This document shows, one piece after another, positions 6,333-14,939 of a stretch of 64,000 bases of DNA. Numbering within the stretch: the first letter of the stretch is position 1; the number at the start of each line of letters is the position of its first letter. The position numbers and the translations under genes were made by a program. The stretch covers positions 126,352-190,351 of the forward strand of contig NZ_JAPJDL010000009.1 in the NCBI RefSeq assembly GCF_026242055.1, given 5' to 3'. The notes under the pieces are model-generated. The model did no database searches. It saw only the letters and a program-made list of their open reading frames with translations, and had not been told where the DNA came from. The stretch comes from Lentzea sp. NEAU-D7 (GTDB lineage Bacteria > Actinomycetota > Actinomycetes > Mycobacteriales > Pseudonocardiaceae).

Positions 6333-8819
6333 GTGGATCGAGCCTCGCTGCCCGTCGTGTCCGTCGTCGTCGTCAACTACCGAGGTGCGGACGACACCAT
6401 CACCTGCGTGCGCGGACTGGCCGACGTCGACTACCCGGCGGAACTGCTCCAGGTGATCGTCGTCGACAACGAGGCGCACGACACCGCGCGGCTGCGGGCC
6501 GCACTGCCGGGCGCCGAGATCGTCACCTCGCCGGAGAACCTCGGCTTCGCGGGCGGCTGCAACCTCGGCGTCGAGCACGCCACGGGCGGGGTGCTCGCGT
6601 TCCTCAACAACGACGCCCGCGCGGACCGGAACTGGATCAAGGCCGCGATCAGGGTGTTCCACACCGAACCGGCGGTCGCCTCGGTCGCGAGCAAGGTCCT
6701 CGACTGGGACGGCGAGAAGATCGACTTCGTCGACGGCGGGCTGACCTGGTTCGGCATGGGCTACAAGCGGCACGCCGGTCAGGACGACGACGGCAGCCAC
6801 GACGGCCCCAAGGACGTGCTGTTCGGCACCGGCTCGGCGATGTTCGTGCGGGCCGAGGTCTACCGCGAGCTCGGCGGGTTCGACGACCGGTTCTTCATGT
6901 TCTACGAGGACGTCGACCTCGGCTGGCGGCTCAACCTGCGCGGCTGGCGGGTCCGCTACGAACCGGCGTCGCTCACGTTCCACCGCCACCACGCGTCGAT
7001 GAGCTCGATCCACGAGAGCCGGGAGCTGTACCTCCTGGAGCGCAACGCGCTCATGTCGCTGTACAAGAACTTCTCCGACGAGACGCTGGCCAAGGTGCTG
7101 CCGGCCGCGCTCGCGCTGTGCGTGCGCCGGGCCACGGCGCGCGGTGAGATCGATCCCGCTCAGCTGGAGATCACCCGCCGCCCGGCCGACCCCGCGTCCG
7201 ACCGCGAGCCCGTCGGCGTGTCCCGCCAGGCGCTCGCCGGGTTCCTCGCGATCGACCAGTTCGTCGAGCTCATGCCGTCGCTGGCCGAGTCGCGCAAGGT
7301 CGAGCAGGCCGCCCGCCGGATGTCGGACACCGACCTCGTCCCGTTGATGCGCAAGGCCTTGGAGCCCGCCTATCCCCTGCCGCGCTACCTCGCCGCGCAC
7401 GACGTCCTCGTGGACGTCCTCGGCCTGGAGGACGTGTTCGGCAAGCCGCGCAAGATCCTGGTGATCACCGGCGACGCCATCTCGGACCGGATGGCGGGCC
7501 CCGCGATCCGCGCCTGGCACATGGCCGACGTGCTGTCCGGCGAGCACCAGGTGCGGCTGGTCACGACGAACCCGCTGTGCGCGCCGCCCGACGCGCCGTT
7601 CGCCATCGAGCGCGCCCGGCCGAAGGAGCTGCCGCCGCACGTCGCCTGGGCGGACGTGGTGGTGCTGCAGGGCCACGGGCTGGAGATGGTCGGCGAGCTG
7701 AAGAAGGAGTCGTCGACCAAGATCGTGGTCTGCGACATGTACGACCCGATGCACCTGGAAATGCTGGAACAGGGCAAGGACAAGCCGGACGACAAGCGCG
7801 CCCTCGACCTGGCGGCCGTCACGAAGGTGCTCAACACGCAGCTCGAACGCGGCGACTTCTTCCTGTGCGCGTCGGAACGGCAGCGGCACTTCTGGCTGGG
7901 CCACCTGGCGGCGCTGGGCCGGCTCACGCCGACGTTGTACGACAACGACCCGACCACGCAGTCGCTGCTCGGCATCGTCCCGTTCGGACTGTCGGGCAAG
8001 CCGCCGCAGCGCACCGGCCCGGCGATCAAGGGCGTGGTGCCGGGCGTCACGGACGCGGACAAGGTCGTGATCTGGGCCGGTGGCGTCTACAGCTGGTTCG
8101 ACCCGCTGTCGCTGATCGAGGCGATGGACCACCTGCGCCGGCGGCAGCCGTCCGCGAAGCTGTACTTCCTGGGCATGAAGCACCCGAACCCCGAGGTCCC
8201 GGACATGGACATCGCCGGCCAGACGCGGGCGTTGTCCGCGAAGCTGGGGCTGACCGGCGAGACCGTGTTCTTCAACGACGGGTGGGTGCCCTACACCGAG
8301 CGGCAGAACTGGCTGCTCGACGCGAGCTGCGGTGTCACCACGCACTACGAACACGTGGAGACCACGTTCGCGTTCCGCACGCGGGTGCTCGACTACCTGT
8401 GGGCGGGACTCCCCATCGTCACCACGTCCGGCGACTCGTTCGCGGACCTGGTGCTGCGGGAGGGCTTGGGCGTCGTCGTGCCACCGGAGGACCCGGAGGC
8501 ACTGGCCGGCGCGCTGGAGAAGGTGCTCTACGACGAGGAGTTCGCGGCCGCGTGCCGTGAGCGCATCGCCGTCGTACGCGAACGGTTCACCTGGGAGACG
8601 GCGCTCGCGCCGCTGGCCGAGTTCTGCCGCAACCCCAGGCCCGCCGCGGACCGTCTGCCCGGCTCCGCCCCCATGGTGCGCACACCGGGGCTGAGCAAGG
8701 CGGACAAGGTGAAGCGGGACCTGCAGCTGGTGCGCGAGTACCTGGACGCGGGTGGCCCGACCGAGTTGGCCAAGCGGGCGACGGGGCGCCTGCGCAAGAT
8801 CGCGCGTGGTGGCAGGTAA
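6333..8819 (+). CDS. Bifunctional GT2-GT4 glycosyltransferase fusion
   Basis: An 828-residue protein with two complete glycosyltransferase modules. Residues about 8-270 form a GT2 (GT-A) domain with VVVVNYRGADD, IVVDNEAHDT, the LNNDARADRNW metal-binding region and FYEDVDLGWRLNLRGW. A helical linker (about 270-365) leads to a GT-B module from about 370 (KILVITGDAISDRMAGPAIR) to 770, with WAGGVYSWFDPLSLIEAM and WVPYTERQNWLLDAS. The C-terminus is basic. A fused pair can add two sugars in succession to one acceptor. The start is GTG 6333, three bases after the upstream stop, and the next gene begins directly after its TAA. Donors and acceptor are unknown. Confidence 0.85.
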   Translation: MDRASLPVVSVVVVNYRGADDTITCVRGLADVDYPAELLQVIVVDNEAHDTARLRAALPGAEIVTSPENLGFAGGCNLGVEHATGGVLAFLNNDARADRNWIKAAIRVFHTEPAVASVASKVLDWDGEKIDFVDGGLTWFGMGYKRHAGQDDDGSHDGPKDVLFGTGSAMFVRAEVYRELGGFDDRFFMFYEDVDLGWRLNLRGWRVRYEPASLTFHRHHASMSSIHESRELYLLERNALMSLYKNFSDETLAKVLPAALALCVRRATARGEIDPAQLEITRRPADPASDREPVGVSRQALAGFLAIDQFVELMPSLAESRKVEQAARRMSDTDLVPLMRKALEPAYPLPRYLAAHDVLVDVLGLEDVFGKPRKILVITGDAISDRMAGPAIRAWHMADVLSGEHQVRLVTTNPLCAPPDAPFAIERARPKELPPHVAWADVVVLQGHGLEMVGELKKESSTKIVVCDMYDPMHLEMLEQGKDKPDDKRALDLAAVTKVLNTQLERGDFFLCASERQRHFWLGHLAALGRLTPTLYDNDPTTQSLLGIVPFGLSGKPPQRTGPAIKGVVPGVTDADKVVIWAGGVYSWFDPLSLIEAMDHLRRRQPSAKLYFLGMKHPNPEVPDMDIAGQTRALSAKLGLTGETVFFNDGWVPYTERQNWLLDASCGVTTHYEHVETTFAFRTRVLDYLWAGLPIVTTSGDSFADLVLREGLGVVVPPEDPEALAGALEKVLYDEEFAAACRERIAVVRERFTWETALAPLAEFCRNPRPAADRLPGSAPMVRTPGLSKADKVKRDLQLVREYLDAGGPTELAKRATGRLRKIARGGR

Positions 8820-9911
8820 ATGGCGAGATCCCCGAAACCCCTCAAGGTGCTGCTCGACGGCACCCCCCTGCTCGGAAACCGCACCGGGATCGGCCGCTAC
8901 ACAGCGGCACTGGCGGAAGAACTGGCGTCGATGGCGGACGACGTCGACGTGCGGGCGGTGGCGTTCACCCTGCGCGGCTGGCGCGCGTTGCGGACGGTCC
9001 TGCCGCACGACGTGACGGCGCGCGGCCTGCCCGTCGCGGCACGGGCGTTGCGCCAGATGTGGCTGCGCGCCCCGTTCCCTCCCGTCGAGTTGCTGGCCGG
9101 GTTCACCGACGTCATGCACGCCACGAACTTCGTGCTGCCGCCGACCTTGCGGGCCGGTCGCGTCGTCACGATCCACGACCTGGCGTTCCTGGACTCACCC
9201 GGCGACCTGCCGGCGTCCGATCGGCGGCTGCCCGAGCTCGTCCGGCTGTCCGCCGGCCGGGCCGACGTGATCTGCACGCCGACCGCGGCCGTCGCCGACG
9301 TGGTGGCGGACCGGTTCTCCGTGCCGCTGGAGAAGATCGTGGTGACGCCGCTGGGCGTCGACCCCGCGTGGTTCGCGTCCCGTCCGCCGTCACCCGCGTT
9401 GCGCGGCCGGCTGGGACTGTCCTCGGAGTACCTGCTGTTCGTGGGCGCGGACGGGCCGCGCAAGGGCCTGGAGTACCTGATCAAGGCGCACGCGTCCGAC
9501 CCGTCGCTGCCGCCGCTGGTGATCGTCGGGCCCGGCCGGTCCGGCGTGGACGGCCGGGTGCTGCGGACCGGGTACCTGTCGGACGTGCACCTGCGGTCGG
9601 TCGTGGCGGGTGCCACGGCGCTGGTGCTGCCGTCGCGCGACGAGGGTTTCGGGCTGCCGGTGCTGGAAGCCCTGGCGTGCAACGTGCCCGTGGTGTGTTC
9701 GGACGTGCCCGCGTTGCGCGAGGTCGCCGGTGGGCACGCGTTGCACGTGCCCGTGGGAGACGTCGAGGCGCTGGCGGACGCGCTCGCCCGTGCCGTCGCG
9801 GCCCCGGCCACCCCCGAGGCCCAGGCTGAACGACGCGCGCACGCGTCCGGGTTCACCTGGCGGCGGTGCGCGGAGAAGACGGTCGAGGCGTACCGGCGCA
9901 GCCGCGCCTGA
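8820..9911 (+). CDS. Glycosyltransferase family 4
   Basis: A 363-residue GT4 enzyme whose ATG directly follows the upstream TAA, consistent with translational coupling. It has the acceptor-side loop GNRTGIGRYTAAL near residues 20-32, the donor-domain VGADGPRKGLEYL, and SRDEGFGLPVLEALACN with the two glutamates of the E-x7-E motif. It closely resembles the two divergently encoded GT4 genes at 2164 and 3372, suggesting expansion by duplication. As last gene of the 4364-9911 operon it is followed by a strong hairpin at 9925-9948. Substrate is unknown; envelope glycan synthesis is inferred. Confidence 0.85.
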   Translation: MARSPKPLKVLLDGTPLLGNRTGIGRYTAALAEELASMADDVDVRAVAFTLRGWRALRTVLPHDVTARGLPVAARALRQMWLRAPFPPVELLAGFTDVMHATNFVLPPTLRAGRVVTIHDLAFLDSPGDLPASDRRLPELVRLSAGRADVICTPTAAVADVVADRFSVPLEKIVVTPLGVDPAWFASRPPSPALRGRLGLSSEYLLFVGADGPRKGLEYLIKAHASDPSLPPLVIVGPGRSGVDGRVLRTGYLSDVHLRSVVAGATALVLPSRDEGFGLPVLEALACNVPVVCSDVPALREVAGGHALHVPVGDVEALADALARAVAAPATPEAQAERRAHASGFTWRRCAEKTVEAYRRSRA

Positions 9912-9924
9912 GATGCTCGCTGGA

Positions 9925-9948
9925 GGGCGTCAGGAAACCCTGACGCCC
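9925..9948 (+). terminator. Hairpin terminator after the GT operon
   Basis: A perfect 10-bp stem (GGGCGTCAGG / CCTGACGCCC) closed by an AAAC loop begins 14 bp after the GT4 stop codon. There is no U-tract, as is common for actinobacterial terminators. Confidence 0.75.
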
Positions 9949-10115
9949 CAACGACTTCACCGAGAGTGCGGCCTCGGTGAACGCTTGTCGAGCTGGCTCA
10001 TCGACACCTGTCGCGAACCCGTGACAACAGCAACGCACTTCAGGAAGCGCTGCCGATCGGAATCCTCTGTCGCGGGACGCTGAGGGTTGCGCCCGGAATC
10101 GAACATGCCGAAAAG

Positions 10116-10141
10116 GGTCCCGCACTCGGAACTACGGGACC
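10116..10141 (-). terminator. Possible weak terminator downstream of rmlD
   Basis: A 7-bp inverted repeat (GGTCCCG / CGGGACC) with a 12-base loop lies 8 bp beyond the rmlD stop. It would end the rmlB-rmlD transcript. The long loop and short stem make this tentative. The rest of the 237-bp gap between the convergent GT4 and rmlD genes shows no credible gene. Confidence 0.35.
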
Positions 10142-10148
10142 AGACCGG

Positions 10149-10997
10149 TCACTCCAATGGCGCAGCACCGGCACGGGGAGCTACCACCCCTGCCCGAAAT
10201 GCCTCCGAAAGGGCGCTGCGCCAGTGCGGCAAAGGGCGCAGTCCCGCCGCTGCCCACGCCGCGCCCGACAGCACCGAGTAGGCAGGTCGCGGGGCCGGGC
10301 GCGGGAAGTCCGCCGTGGTGCACGGCTGCACACGCGCCGGGTCGGCGCCCAGCTCCTCGAAGATCGCCCGTGCGAACCGGAACCACGTCGTCTGGCCGCC
10401 ACCGGTCGCGTGCAGCAGACGCGTCGCGGGCAGCACCGAGACCAGTTCCAGCAGCCCGGCGGCGAGGTCGTGCGACCACGTCGGCGCACCGGCCTGGTCG
10501 TCCACAACGGACAGAGTCGGCCGCGAGGACTCCAGTGCCGCCATGGTCTTCACGAAGTTCGCGCCGTGCACGCCGTACAGCCACGAGGTGCGCACGACGT
10601 AACCGCCCGCTTCCAGCACGCGGTGTTCGCCTTCGAGCTTCGTGCGGCCGTAGGCGGACTTCGGGCCGACCGGGTCGGTCGTCTCGTACGGCCGCACGCC
10701 GTCGCCGGAGAACACGTAGTCCGTCGAGACCTGGACCATCGGGATGCCCAGGGAAGCGCACGCCCGCGCCAGCAGGCCGGGGCCGACGGCGTTGACCGCG
10801 AACGCGCGTTCCTCGTCGGTCTCGGCGGCGTCGACCGCGGTGTACGCGGCGCAGTTGATCACCGCGGAGGCGCCGGCCAGGTCGGCGGCCGTCACCGCGG
10901 TCACGTCCAGCTCGGCGGAGGACACCGCGCGGACGTCCGCGGACAGTGCGGCGAGGTCGTGGCCGAGCTGGCCACGACCACCGGGAACGAGGATCAC
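10149..10997 (-). CDS. rmlD: dTDP-4-dehydrorhamnose reductase
   Basis: Last enzyme of dTDP-L-rhamnose synthesis: NAD(P)H-dependent reduction of dTDP-4-dehydro-rhamnose, in the cytosol. It is an SDR-fold protein of 282 residues, the usual length. GGRGQLG at the N-terminus binds the nucleotide, NCAAYTAVDAAE is the family signature, STDYVFSGDG follows, and YGRTK is the catalytic YxxxK. The GTG start at 10997 lies four bases after the rmlB stop, so the pair is an operon. Product feeds the rhamnosyltransferase wbbL in this window and is required for the arabinogalactan linker. RmlA and RmlC are not encoded here. Confidence 0.95.
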   Translation of the reverse strand: MILVPGGRGQLGHDLAALSADVRAVSSAELDVTAVTAADLAGASAVINCAAYTAVDAAETDEERAFAVNAVGPGLLARACASLGIPMVQVSTDYVFSGDGVRPYETTDPVGPKSAYGRTKLEGEHRVLEAGGYVVRTSWLYGVHGANFVKTMAALESSRPTLSVVDDQAGAPTWSHDLAAGLLELVSVLPATRLLHATGGGQTTWFRFARAIFEELGADPARVQPCTTADFPRPAPRPAYSVLSGAAWAAAGLRPLPHWRSALSEAFRAGVVAPRAGAAPLE

Positions 10998-11001
10998 CGG
11001 G

Positions 11002-11988
11002 TCAGCCCTTCACCAGCGCGGCGCGCTCCTTGAGCGGCTCCCACCAGGCGCGGTTCTCGCGGTACCACTCGACCGTGTCGGCGAGACCGACGGTGAAGTC
11101 GACCTGCGGCGCATAGCCCAGCTCGGAGGCGATCTTGGAGATGTCGACCGAGTAGCGGCGGTCGTGGCCCTTGCGGTCCTGCACGGGCTCGACGGCCGAC
11201 CAGTCGCGGCCCGTCGCCTCCAGCAGCTTCTCGGTCAGCTCGCGGTTGGTGAGCTCGGTGCCGCCGCCGATGTTGTAGATCTCACCCGGCCGGCCGCCCT
11301 CGGCGACGAGCTGGATGCCGCGGCAGTGGTCGGCCACGTGCAGCCAGTCGCGCACGTTCAGGCCGTCGCCGTAGAGGGGCACGTTCCTGCCGTCGATCAG
11401 ATTGGTGACGAAGAGCGGGATCACCTTTTCCGGGAACTGATACGGCCCGTAGTTGTTCGAACACCGCGTGATGCTCACGGGCAGTCCGTGAGTGCGGTGG
11501 AACGCGCGGGCGAGCAGATCGGAAGAGGCCTTGGAGGCGGAGTACGGGGAGTTCGGTTCGAGGATGTGCGTCTCGGTCCAGGAGCCCTCCTCGATCGAGC
11601 CGTAGACCTCGTCCGTCGAGACGTGCACGAACTTGCCCACGCCCGCGTTCAGGGCGCCCTGCAGCAGCGTCTGCGTGCCCAGGACGTTGGTGAGCACGAA
11701 GTCCGCCGATCCCGTGATGGACCGGTCCACGTGCGATTCGGCCGCGAAGTGCACGACCACGTCGATGCCGCGCATCTGCTCGGCGACCACGGCGGCGTCG
11801 CAGATGTCGCCCTGGACGAACTCGAACTTGCCCGCGACCGGCGCGAGGTTGGTCTCGCTGCCCGCGTAGGTGAGCTTGTCGAGCACCACAACTTCGGCAC
11901 CGGCGAACGCCGGGTAGGACCCGCTCACCAACTCCCGCACGTAGTGCGAGCCGATGAAACCGGCCCCACCTGTCACCAGTACGCGCAT
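11002..11988 (-). CDS. rmlB: dTDP-glucose 4,6-dehydratase
   Basis: NAD+-dependent SDR enzyme converting dTDP-glucose to dTDP-4-keto-6-deoxyglucose. It has 328 residues, the typical length. The N-terminal GGAGFIGSHYV binds NAD+, HFAAESHVDRSI is a family hallmark, STDEVYG holds the catalytic Thr-Asp-Glu, YSASKASSD is YxxxK, and RCSNNYGPYQFPEKVIP is highly conserved. I placed the start at ATG 11988, preceded by GAGAGGAAA, rather than at an in-frame codon further upstream, because family members begin MRVLVTGGAGF. It is divergent from the LCP gene across 126 bp. Confidence 0.95.
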   Translation of the reverse strand: MRVLVTGGAGFIGSHYVRELVSGSYPAFAGAEVVVLDKLTYAGSETNLAPVAGKFEFVQGDICDAAVVAEQMRGIDVVVHFAAESHVDRSITGSADFVLTNVLGTQTLLQGALNAGVGKFVHVSTDEVYGSIEEGSWTETHILEPNSPYSASKASSDLLARAFHRTHGLPVSITRCSNNYGPYQFPEKVIPLFVTNLIDGRNVPLYGDGLNVRDWLHVADHCRGIQLVAEGGRPGEIYNIGGGTELTNRELTEKLLEATGRDWSAVEPVQDRKGHDRRYSVDISKIASELGYAPQVDFTVGLADTVEWYRENRAWWEPLKERAALVKG

Positions 11989-12114
11989 GCCATTTCCTCT
12001 CGTGGTGTACCCCGACAGCAGTCTGTCACCTACCTGATCGCTGCAACCCACAGCAACGTCACGTCGTGTGACTTATAAACGACTAAACTCAGTGTGGTGG
12101 GGGAGGAAACGGCT

Positions 12115-13656
12115 GTGGAAGGCAGGAGTCTGCCGCTCAGAGGGGTCGGAAACCGGCCATCTGCGGCCCTTCGCGCTTTCCTGGTGACGGGGAAGATCTT
12201 CGTGGCCCTCGTCTCGACCGCTGTGCTGCTCGTCACGTCGTACGGCTGGAACAAGCTGCGCACGACGAACGAGGGGATCGTGAAGACCGAGGTCATCTCG
12301 GACGAGCTCACCAAGCAGGGCCCGAAGCCGCTCGACGGCGCGGTCGACATCCTGCTGGTCGGCATGGACAGCCGCACGGACGCGCAGGGCAACCCCCTCT
12401 CGCAGGAGGTGCTCGCCATGCTGAACGGCGGCATCCCCGACGGTGAGCAGAACACCGACACGATGATCCTCGTGCACATCCCCGTGGACGGCACGCGCGC
12501 GGTCGCGATCTCGTTCCCCCGCGACGCCTACGTCGAGATGGCGGACGGGTTCGGCAAGCACAAGCTCAACTCGGCGTTCGCCCGCCAGCGCAACACGGTC
12601 GACCAGGAGCTCCGCGCACAGGGCGTGACGGACGAGGCACGGATCCGCACCGAGTCGATGGCCGCTGGCCGCAAGACGCTGATCAAGACGATCGAGGGCA
12701 TGTCCGGTGGCGCGGTGCGCGTCGACCGGTACGCCGAGGTCAACCTCGCCAGCTTCTACGAGGTCACCAAGGCCATCGGCGGCGTCGAGGTGTGCTTGAA
12801 GGAGCCCACCTCCGACCGCGACTCCGGCGCGAACTTCCAGGCGGGCCTGCAGACGATCGAGGGCGCGTCCGCGTTGTCGTTCGTGCGGCAGCGCAAGAAC
12901 CTGCCCGGCGGCGACCTCGACCGGATCGTGCGGCAGCAGGTGTTCATCGGGGCCCTCGCGAAGAAGGTCCTGTCGACCGGCACGCTGACCGACACGACCA
13001 AGCTCAACGGGCTCGTCGAGGCCGTGCAGAAGTCCGTGATCCTCAGCTCCGGGTGGGACATCACCACGTTCGCCGAGCAGATGCAGGGCCTCGTGGGCGG
13101 CAACATCGAGTTCAAGACCATTCCGGTGGGCGAGCCGACGGACACGTACAGCGACGGCAACGTGCTGCCGGTGAACCCGGCGGAGGTCCGCAAGTTCCTC
13201 ACCAGCCTGGCGTCGGACAAGAGCACGTCGAGCGCCCCGCCGACGACGAGCACGAGCCTGCCCGCGCCGCCCAACTCCGCGATCAGCGTGGCCGTCTACA
13301 ACGCGTCCGGCGTGCAGGGGCGCGCGGCGGAGGTGATGACCACGTTGACGGCCAAGGGGTTCCAGCGCGGCACGGTGGCGTCGGCGGCGCAGAACAGCGA
13401 CACCACGGTCGTGCGGCACGCGGCCGGCGAGGAAGGCTCCGCGCGCAAGGTCGCCGCGGAACTCGGCTCCGGCGTGGCCGTCGAGGAGGACGCGTCCGTC
13501 CGAAAGGGACAGATCCAGGTCTTCGTCGGCAGCGACTACCGGCCCCAGGACGACTCGGAGGACGTAGACCCCCAGGGCGTTCCCGGCACGTCGACGGCCG
13601 CGAGCTCGAGCAGCACCCCGCCGATCACGGCGGGCGGACTGGTCTGCGTGAACTGA
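12115..13656 (+). CDS. LytR-CpsA-Psr family ligase with LytR_C domain
   Basis: Membrane-anchored, extracytoplasmic phosphotransferase expected to transfer polyprenyl-linked glycan (arabinogalactan in mycolata) to peptidoglycan. It has 513 residues. A single N-terminal TM helix near 25-45 is followed by an LCP domain with DILLVGMDSRTD, ISFPRD (catalytic/phosphate-binding Arg) and SFVRQRKNLPGGDLDRIVRQQ. A Ser/Thr/Pro linker follows, then a LytR_C domain (VAVYNASGVQGRA onward) and a final LVCVN. The only cysteines are in GGVEVCLKE and the C-terminal VCVN. GTG 12115 is preferred over GTG 12094 because GGGGGAGG lies just upstream. Synteny matches Rv3267 from memory. Confidence 0.9.
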   Translation: MEGRSLPLRGVGNRPSAALRAFLVTGKIFVALVSTAVLLVTSYGWNKLRTTNEGIVKTEVISDELTKQGPKPLDGAVDILLVGMDSRTDAQGNPLSQEVLAMLNGGIPDGEQNTDTMILVHIPVDGTRAVAISFPRDAYVEMADGFGKHKLNSAFARQRNTVDQELRAQGVTDEARIRTESMAAGRKTLIKTIEGMSGGAVRVDRYAEVNLASFYEVTKAIGGVEVCLKEPTSDRDSGANFQAGLQTIEGASALSFVRQRKNLPGGDLDRIVRQQVFIGALAKKVLSTGTLTDTTKLNGLVEAVQKSVILSSGWDITTFAEQMQGLVGGNIEFKTIPVGEPTDTYSDGNVLPVNPAEVRKFLTSLASDKSTSSAPPTTSTSLPAPPNSAISVAVYNASGVQGRAAEVMTTLTAKGFQRGTVASAAQNSDTTVVRHAAGEEGSARKVAAELGSGVAVEEDASVRKGQIQVFVGSDYRPQDDSEDVDPQGVPGTSTAASSSSTPPITAGGLVCVN

Positions 13657-13724
13657 AACCCCCGGCGTAACGCTCTTCCGATAGTTACGCTGAGCACGCA
13701 ATCCAGTTCACGGAGGGTCGTACG

Positions 13725-14930
13725 TTGAGCACTGCCGCACGCGCGAAGAAGACCGCACGGGTACTGGGCCGTGTGGTGGTCGCGCTACTGGCCGTGACGA
13801 CGCTGGTGTTCTCCGGCTACTTCTGGACCGCGCTGCGGCTGGTGAAGCAGAACACCAACACCACGCAGATCCTCCAGGTGCTGGAGGACATCCCGAACTC
13901 GCCGCCGGTCGAGGACGGGGCGATCGACATCCTGCTGGTGGGCAGCGACAGCAGGACGGACGCGCAGGGCCGGCCACTGCCCGCGGACGTGCTGCGCAAG
14001 CTGCGCACCGAGGGCACGGACACGGTGAACACGGACACGATCATCGTGATGCGCGTGCCCCGCAACGGCGGCAAGGCGAGCGCGATCTCGATCCCGCGCG
14101 ACACGTACCTCCCGATCGCCGGCTACCGCGAGGACAAGATCAATTCCGCGTACGGCGCCGTCAAGTTCCTGACCGCCGAGCGGCTGCAGGCCGAGGGCGT
14201 GACCGACCAGCAGGAACGCGAGCGCCGCTCGGACGAGGCCGGCCGCAAGGCGCTGGTGCAGGCCGTGCAGGACCTGACGGGGATGCGCGTCGACCACTAC
14301 GCGGAGATCAACCTCTACGGGTTCTACCTGCTGACCGAGGTGATCGGCGGCGTGCAGGTGTGCCTGAAGGCGGGCACGTCGGACCCGAACTCCGGCGCGA
14401 ACTTCCGCGCGGGCCCGCAGACGATCTCGGGCGGCGACGCGCTGTCGTTCGTGCGGCAGCGGAACATGCCCGGTGGTGACCTCGGTCGCATCGCGCGGCA
14501 GCAGGTGTTCATGTCGCAGGCGATGAAGCAGTTGCTGTCGGCCGGCACGTTCACCGACCCGGGCAAGATGAGCGGGCTGCTCGACGCGGTGTCGAAGTCC
14601 GTCGTCGTGGACCAGAAGCTGGACATCGCGACGCTGGCGACGCAGGCGCAGGGCCTCGCGTCGGGCAACGTGGAGTTCGCCACGATCCCCGTGACGAGCA
14701 TCGACGGCCGCAACGAGCGCGGGCAGAGCATCGTGACGGTCGATCGCGAGGCGGTGAAGGCGTGGGTGGCCCAGCAGATCGGCGAGACCGCGAAGCCGGC
14801 GCCGTCGTCGGTGGCGCCGACCTCCGAGACCCCGAGTACCCCGTCGCGGTTCGGTCCTGAAAAGCTGCTCTCGCTGGACGGCGCGCACGCCGTCGCAGCC
14901 GCCCGACAGGATGTGCCCTGCGTCGACTAG
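13725..14930 (+). CDS. LytR-CpsA-Psr family ligase, paralogue without LytR_C
   Basis: A 401-residue LCP protein with a rare TTG start, supported by CGGAGGG seven bases upstream. One TM helix near 13-33 is followed by the LCP catalytic domain: DILLVGSDSRTD, ISIPRDTYLP, DKINSAYG and SFVRQRNMPGGDLGRIARQQ. It ends with a short disordered tail and VPCVD. It shares with the preceding gene a cysteine in GGVQVCLK and another near the C-terminus, the only two present. It is a tandem duplicate that lost or never gained the LytR_C domain. The two enzymes may serve different glycans or be redundant, as LCP proteins often are. Confidence 0.9.
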   Translation: MSTAARAKKTARVLGRVVVALLAVTTLVFSGYFWTALRLVKQNTNTTQILQVLEDIPNSPPVEDGAIDILLVGSDSRTDAQGRPLPADVLRKLRTEGTDTVNTDTIIVMRVPRNGGKASAISIPRDTYLPIAGYREDKINSAYGAVKFLTAERLQAEGVTDQQERERRSDEAGRKALVQAVQDLTGMRVDHYAEINLYGFYLLTEVIGGVQVCLKAGTSDPNSGANFRAGPQTISGGDALSFVRQRNMPGGDLGRIARQQVFMSQAMKQLLSAGTFTDPGKMSGLLDAVSKSVVVDQKLDIATLATQAQGLASGNVEFATIPVTSIDGRNERGQSIVTVDREAVKAWVAQQIGETAKPAPSSVAPTSETPSTPSRFGPEKLLSLDGAHAVAAARQDVPCVD

Positions 14931-14939
14931 GAGTGCCGC

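Noticed and set aside
5571..9176. Very long open frame on the minus strand, opposite the glycosyltransferase operon
   Set aside because: Its product is an Arg/His/Gly/Val-rich string without domains, the usual antisense shadow of high-GC coding DNA; the plus-strand genes have motifs and coupled starts.
10087..10108. The complement reads GTTCGATTCCGGGCGCAAC, like the T-loop and 3' end of a tRNA
   Set aside because: The five bases before the T-loop (GCATG) cannot pair with those after (CCGGG), and no anticodon arm or acceptor stem was found upstream. Also no second copy marks an attachment site.
12058..12072. GTCAC-N5-GTGAC dyad between rmlB and the LCP gene
   Set aside because: Short, isolated, and not placed over a promoter I could identify; insufficient to call an operator.
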